Assembly: GCA_018336195.1 (NCBI GenBank)
Contig: JAGXQV010000060.1
Coordinates: 1 to 35,818, forward strand
Direction of reading: 5' to 3'
Origin: Sulfuricella sp.
GTDB lineage: Bacteria > Pseudomonadota > Gammaproteobacteria > Burkholderiales > Sulfuricellaceae
Length of the DNA stretch: 35,818 nucleotides
The notes beneath the pieces are model-generated. The model did not search any database. It was not told the DNA's origin and saw nothing but the letters and a program-made list of their open reading frames with translations. This document shows, in pieces, positions 33,436-35,818 of this stretch. How positions within the stretch are numbered: position 1 is the stretch's first letter; each line of letters opens with the position of its first letter. The translations under genes were made by a program, and so were the position numbers.

Positions 33436-35328
33436 TGCTGGCCCGGCCAGTTCAGCGGCCATGCGCATGACCACCTCAGCCCAATTGCCAGGCTGGCGCT
33501 GGGTGAAGATGCGTAGCGTGGGGTACCACGGGCTGTCGTCGCGCTCGTGCAGCCAGCGCCACTCGCCGGCATGGCGGTTGAATAGCCAGGTCGGCACGCC
33601 CAGGGCGCCGCCGAGATGGGCAACGGCGGTATCCACCGCGACGATCAGGTCGAGGTTCGCCGCCAGCGCGGCGGTAGCATCGAAGTCGGCAAATTCGCCG
33701 GCCCAGTCGATGAGCCTGGCGGAAGCCCGCCACGGCGCAGCGTCGGGATCGGCTTCCAGTTGCAGGCTGAACCACGCGCAGCCCCCTACCTCCAGCAATG
33801 GCGCCAGTTGCCGTAGAGCGAGGGAGCGCAGAGGGGCGTTCTTCATGGCGTTTCCGGATTTCCACACCACCCCGATCTTGCGGGTGGCGGCGGGCAAGCC
33901 GAGCGCGGCGATGCGGGCGCGCCAGGCGGCCACCTGGGCCGGGTCTGGAATCAGATAAGGCACTCGATTCGGGAGGTTTTCCAAGGTGGTGGCGCAGGCC
34001 AGCGGCAGCGAGAGCAGCGGGCACTGCCAATGCCAGGCACTTTGGTCGGCGGGAATGGCGTCCAGGAATTCCACGCCGGGAAACGAGCGGCGCAACAATT
34101 CCCGCAGCGGTGCGGCGACGACTATGCTGATGCCTCCGCTGAAGCGCTGTGCCGCCAGCGGCAGATAGCGGGCGAACTGGATCCGGTCGCCCAGCCCCTG
34201 TTCCTCGAAAACCAGCAGACGCTGGCCGGGCGCGGGTTGCTCGCCGCGCCATTGCGGCAGCGCGCTGGACGGGCGTAAACGTTGCGGCCTGACGCCCGTC
34301 CAGCGGTATTCGTATTCCAGCCAACCCTCGGGATAGCGCCGTGTTTTCAAGAGGCAAACGGCGCGATTGAAATGCGCCTCGGCGAAATCGGGGTTGATCT
34401 CCAGCGCCCGCCGATAACTTGCCAGTGCCTCATCGAAGCGTCCCAGTTCATGGAGCGCGATGCCCTGGTTGGCCAGCGCCTCGGGGAAATCCCCCCTGAT
34501 TGCCAAGGCCCGCCGATAGCTGTCCAGCGCACCGTCGAGTTGCCCCAAGTCGCGTAAGGCATTGCCCAGGTTGCTGTGCGCCTCGGCGAAATCGGGCTGG
34601 ATCGCCACTGCCCGCCGATAGCTGGCCAACGCCTCGTCGAGCCGCCTCAGTTCGTGGAGGGCCATGCCCAGATCGTTGTGCGCCTCGGGGTAAGCGGGGT
34701 TGAGTTCCAGCGCCCGCCGGTAGCTCGCCAGCGCCTCGTCGAACCGCCCCAGATCGTGCAGGGCAACCCCCAGATTATGGTGAACCTCGGGGTAGGCCGG
34801 GTGGATTTCCAGCGCCCGCCGATAGCTGGCCAGCGCCTCATCGGCCTGGCCGAGATCCTTGAGGAGATTGCCCAGGTTGTTGTGGGCCTCGGCGTAAGCG
34901 GGGTAGAGTTCCAGCGCCTGGCGATAGCTCGCCAGCGCCGCGTCGAGCCGTCCCGCGCCATGCAGGGCAATCCCCTGATCGTTGTGCGAGCGCGCCAGGC
35001 CGAGATTGATCGCCACCGCCCGCCGCCAGCTTTCCTGCGCCGCCGCGCCATGCCCCAGGGCATTCAGGGCTCGGGCCAGGTTGGCATGCGCCTCGGTATC
35101 GTCGGGCAACAGGTGCGCGGCCTTTTGCAGGGCTGGTAACGCCTCCTTGCCTTGCGCTTGCAGGGCCACCCCCAACACCTTCCAGGCCAACCCCGAATCC
35201 GGCTGGCGTTCGAGCAGCAAGCGCACCCGGCTCTCCAGTTCCGCATGGCGCCCCGCATGGAACAGCGCGACCAGGTCGCGGATTTCGGCGTCATCGAGGG
35301 GCGGGTTGGGGGAAGCGCTGGCGGTCAT
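33433..35328 (-). CDS. TPR protein with C-terminal glycosyltransferase-like domain
   Basis: A 631-aa cytoplasmic protein. The N-terminal ~330 residues are tetratricopeptide repeats, including six consecutive, very similar 34-residue units of the form ALASYRRALELNPAYPEAHNDLG. The C-terminal part (~350-631) resembles the glycosyltransferase-9/OGT-like fold found after TPRs in bacteria: LLVFEEQGLGDRIQFARYLP, IGVVWKSGN, SLQLEADPD and DLIVAVDTAVAHLGGALG. Such TPR-transferases are often encoded near motility or surface-glycan genes; a protein O-glycosyltransferase (for example of flagellin) is a guess. It stands alone with its own upstream region; its stop overlaps promoter copy D. No clear Shine-Dalgarno is seen before ATG 35328. 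Confidence 0.85.
   Translation of the reverse strand: MTASASPNPPLDDAEIRDLVALFHAGRHAELESRVRLLLERQPDSGLAWKVLGVALQAQGKEALPALQKAAHLLPDDTEAHANLARALNALGHGAAAQESWRRAVAINLGLARSHNDQGIALHGAGRLDAALASYRQALELYPAYAEAHNNLGNLLKDLGQADEALASYRRALEIHPAYPEVHHNLGVALHDLGRFDEALASYRRALELNPAYPEAHNDLGMALHELRRLDEALASYRRAVAIQPDFAEAHSNLGNALRDLGQLDGALDSYRRALAIRGDFPEALANQGIALHELGRFDEALASYRRALEINPDFAEAHFNRAVCLLKTRRYPEGWLEYEYRWTGVRPQRLRPSSALPQWRGEQPAPGQRLLVFEEQGLGDRIQFARYLPLAAQRFSGGISIVVAAPLRELLRRSFPGVEFLDAIPADQSAWHWQCPLLSLPLACATTLENLPNRVPYLIPDPAQVAAWRARIAALGLPAATRKIGVVWKSGNAMKNAPLRSLALRQLAPLLEVGGCAWFSLQLEADPDAAPWRASARLIDWAGEFADFDATAALAANLDLIVAVDTAVAHLGGALGVPTWLFNRHAGEWRWLHERDDSPWYPTLRIFTQRQPGNWAEVVMRMAAELAGPA
34330..34945 (-). 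repeat. Tandem 102-bp repeats encoding TPR units
   Basis: Six direct repeats with a 102-bp period inside the TPR gene, each containing a version of TCCAGCGCCCGCCGATAGCT on the plus strand. The near-identity between units suggests recent expansion and possible copy-number change between strains. Confidence 0.85.
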
Positions 35329-35543
35329 GAAAGATAAGCGGGAAAGGGCGGCCAGCGAGGGATTGTAGCGGGTCGTTCAGTTGGGTGAAAGGAGCGATTT
35401 GAGAGAAGGCGCTATGCGTGATTTTGAGAGATGATGTCGTCCTTTGTACTTCAACTGCCATAGCAATCTCCAGCTTGAAGCCAGGGCGAAAGGCATCAAT
35501 AGACGGTCACGCTATGGTAATCCAAGTAGGAAACCCGACGAAC
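35329..35543. other. Gap between right-edge gene and TPR gene
   Basis: No gene seen in these 215 nt. CCATAGC (35458-35464) and GCTATGG (35511-35517) form a 7-bp inverted repeat with a long interior. The promoter of the TPR gene should lie here, but I cannot assign boxes. Confidence 0.4.
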
Positions 35544-35818
35544 TCAAAAAATAGTGTTACTTTTTGAGAAAGTCCCGTTATTCAACATGTTTCTGCAAAA
35601 ATCGCCCTTCGCCGATGTTGTGTCGCCGACACCATAACCGGTGTATATGTAGGCGCCCTTTAGCGAGGGCAGGTCGGCGGGTGGGGACGGCACCACAATG
35701 CCGAGAAATGGTTTCAAATATCCCGAGGAGTAGGAAGGCGCAGTTTCGCAAGAAGTGAAAGGCGTCCAAGTGTAGGAATCGCTCATGAAATACACCTGGC
35801 CGCCGGGCAATACCGCAG
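35544..35818 (-). CDS. C-terminal end of an unidentified protein, start outside window
   Basis: The minus-strand frame is open from the window edge to a TGA at 35546-35544, giving the last ~91 residues (AVLPGGQVYFMSDSYTWTPF ... SKSNTIF). The sequence is rich in Gly, Ser, Tyr and Pro, with YIYTGYGVG and CRNMLNNGTF. The pattern resembles C-terminal domains found at the ends of large exported betaproteobacterial proteins (GYG...MLANGRY-like), but I cannot name the family. The only candidate start inside the window would be a TTG at 35810 with no ribosome binding site, so the gene almost certainly begins beyond the edge. Confidence 0.55.
   Translation of the reverse strand, partial: AVLPGGQVYFMSDSYTWTPFTSCETAPSYSSGYLKPFLGIVVPSPPADLPSLKGAYIYTGYGVGDTTSAKGDFCRNMLNNGTFSKSNTIF

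Noticed and set aside
35544..35810. Complete 88-aa gene starting at 35810
   Set aside because: The start codon would be a TTG with no ribosome binding site and the frame is open to the window edge; it is better read as the 3' end of a longer gene.

Overview
The window reads as a piece of a GC-rich betaproteobacterial chromosome (Nitrosomonadales/Rhodocyclales-like). That placement rests on the torF-glnK-amtB order, the ubiK-comM pair and the style of the chemotaxis proteins; it is inferred, not proven. Both edges cut through minus-strand genes.

Left part (1-5.9 kb). A truncated exported protein is followed by a gene-free stretch with a MITE-like inverted repeat. Next is the minus-strand operon torF-glnK-amtB (porin, PII protein, ammonium channel). 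It has a near-consensus sigma-54 promoter, a good NtrC dyad upstream and a clear intrinsic terminator. Divergently lie ubiK, comM and a small membrane protein, which converge on a ParA-family ATPase.

Centre and right (5.9-33.4 kb). Nearly everything is on the minus strand and forms one large chemosensory and two-component island: cheR-cheD-cheB-(REC-GGDEF-EAL); MCP2-cheW1-MCP1; (PAS-MCP)-MCP3; CheY-like regulator, short MCP, cheY, STAS, cheA, MCP4, cheW2; and a 55-aa ORF, a 1450-aa multi-PAS kinase, a receiver, a REC-PAS-HisKA_3 kinase and a LuxR-type regulator. The MCP/cheW genes are products of repeated duplication: three MCPs share an almost identical block of about 0.7 kb, the two cheW genes are near copies, and a third cheW survives only as a remnant onto which the PAS-MCP now runs out of frame. 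A cassette of nested palindromes (18670-19100) separates cheW2 from the PAS-MCP.

The most interesting signal is a composite promoter element of about 65 bp. It occurs four times, always on the coding strand ahead of a first gene in this island (cheR, MCP2, the 25.9-kb receiver gene, the 55-aa ORF). Each copy has a 14-bp dyad of the form TAGGA-N4-TCCTA, a second half-site 20-21 bp downstream, and a -10-like GCYGATATTTTT box at a fixed further 30 bp. The dyad resembles targets of LuxR/RcsB-type response regulators, and such a regulator with its kinase is encoded inside the island, so a self-contained, co-regulated signalling regulon is a reasonable hypothesis.

Right end (33.4-35.8 kb). A TPR-glycosyltransferase-like protein is followed by the 3' end of an unidentified gene. 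No tRNA, rRNA, CRISPR array, transposase gene, flagellar structural gene or cheZ was seen.
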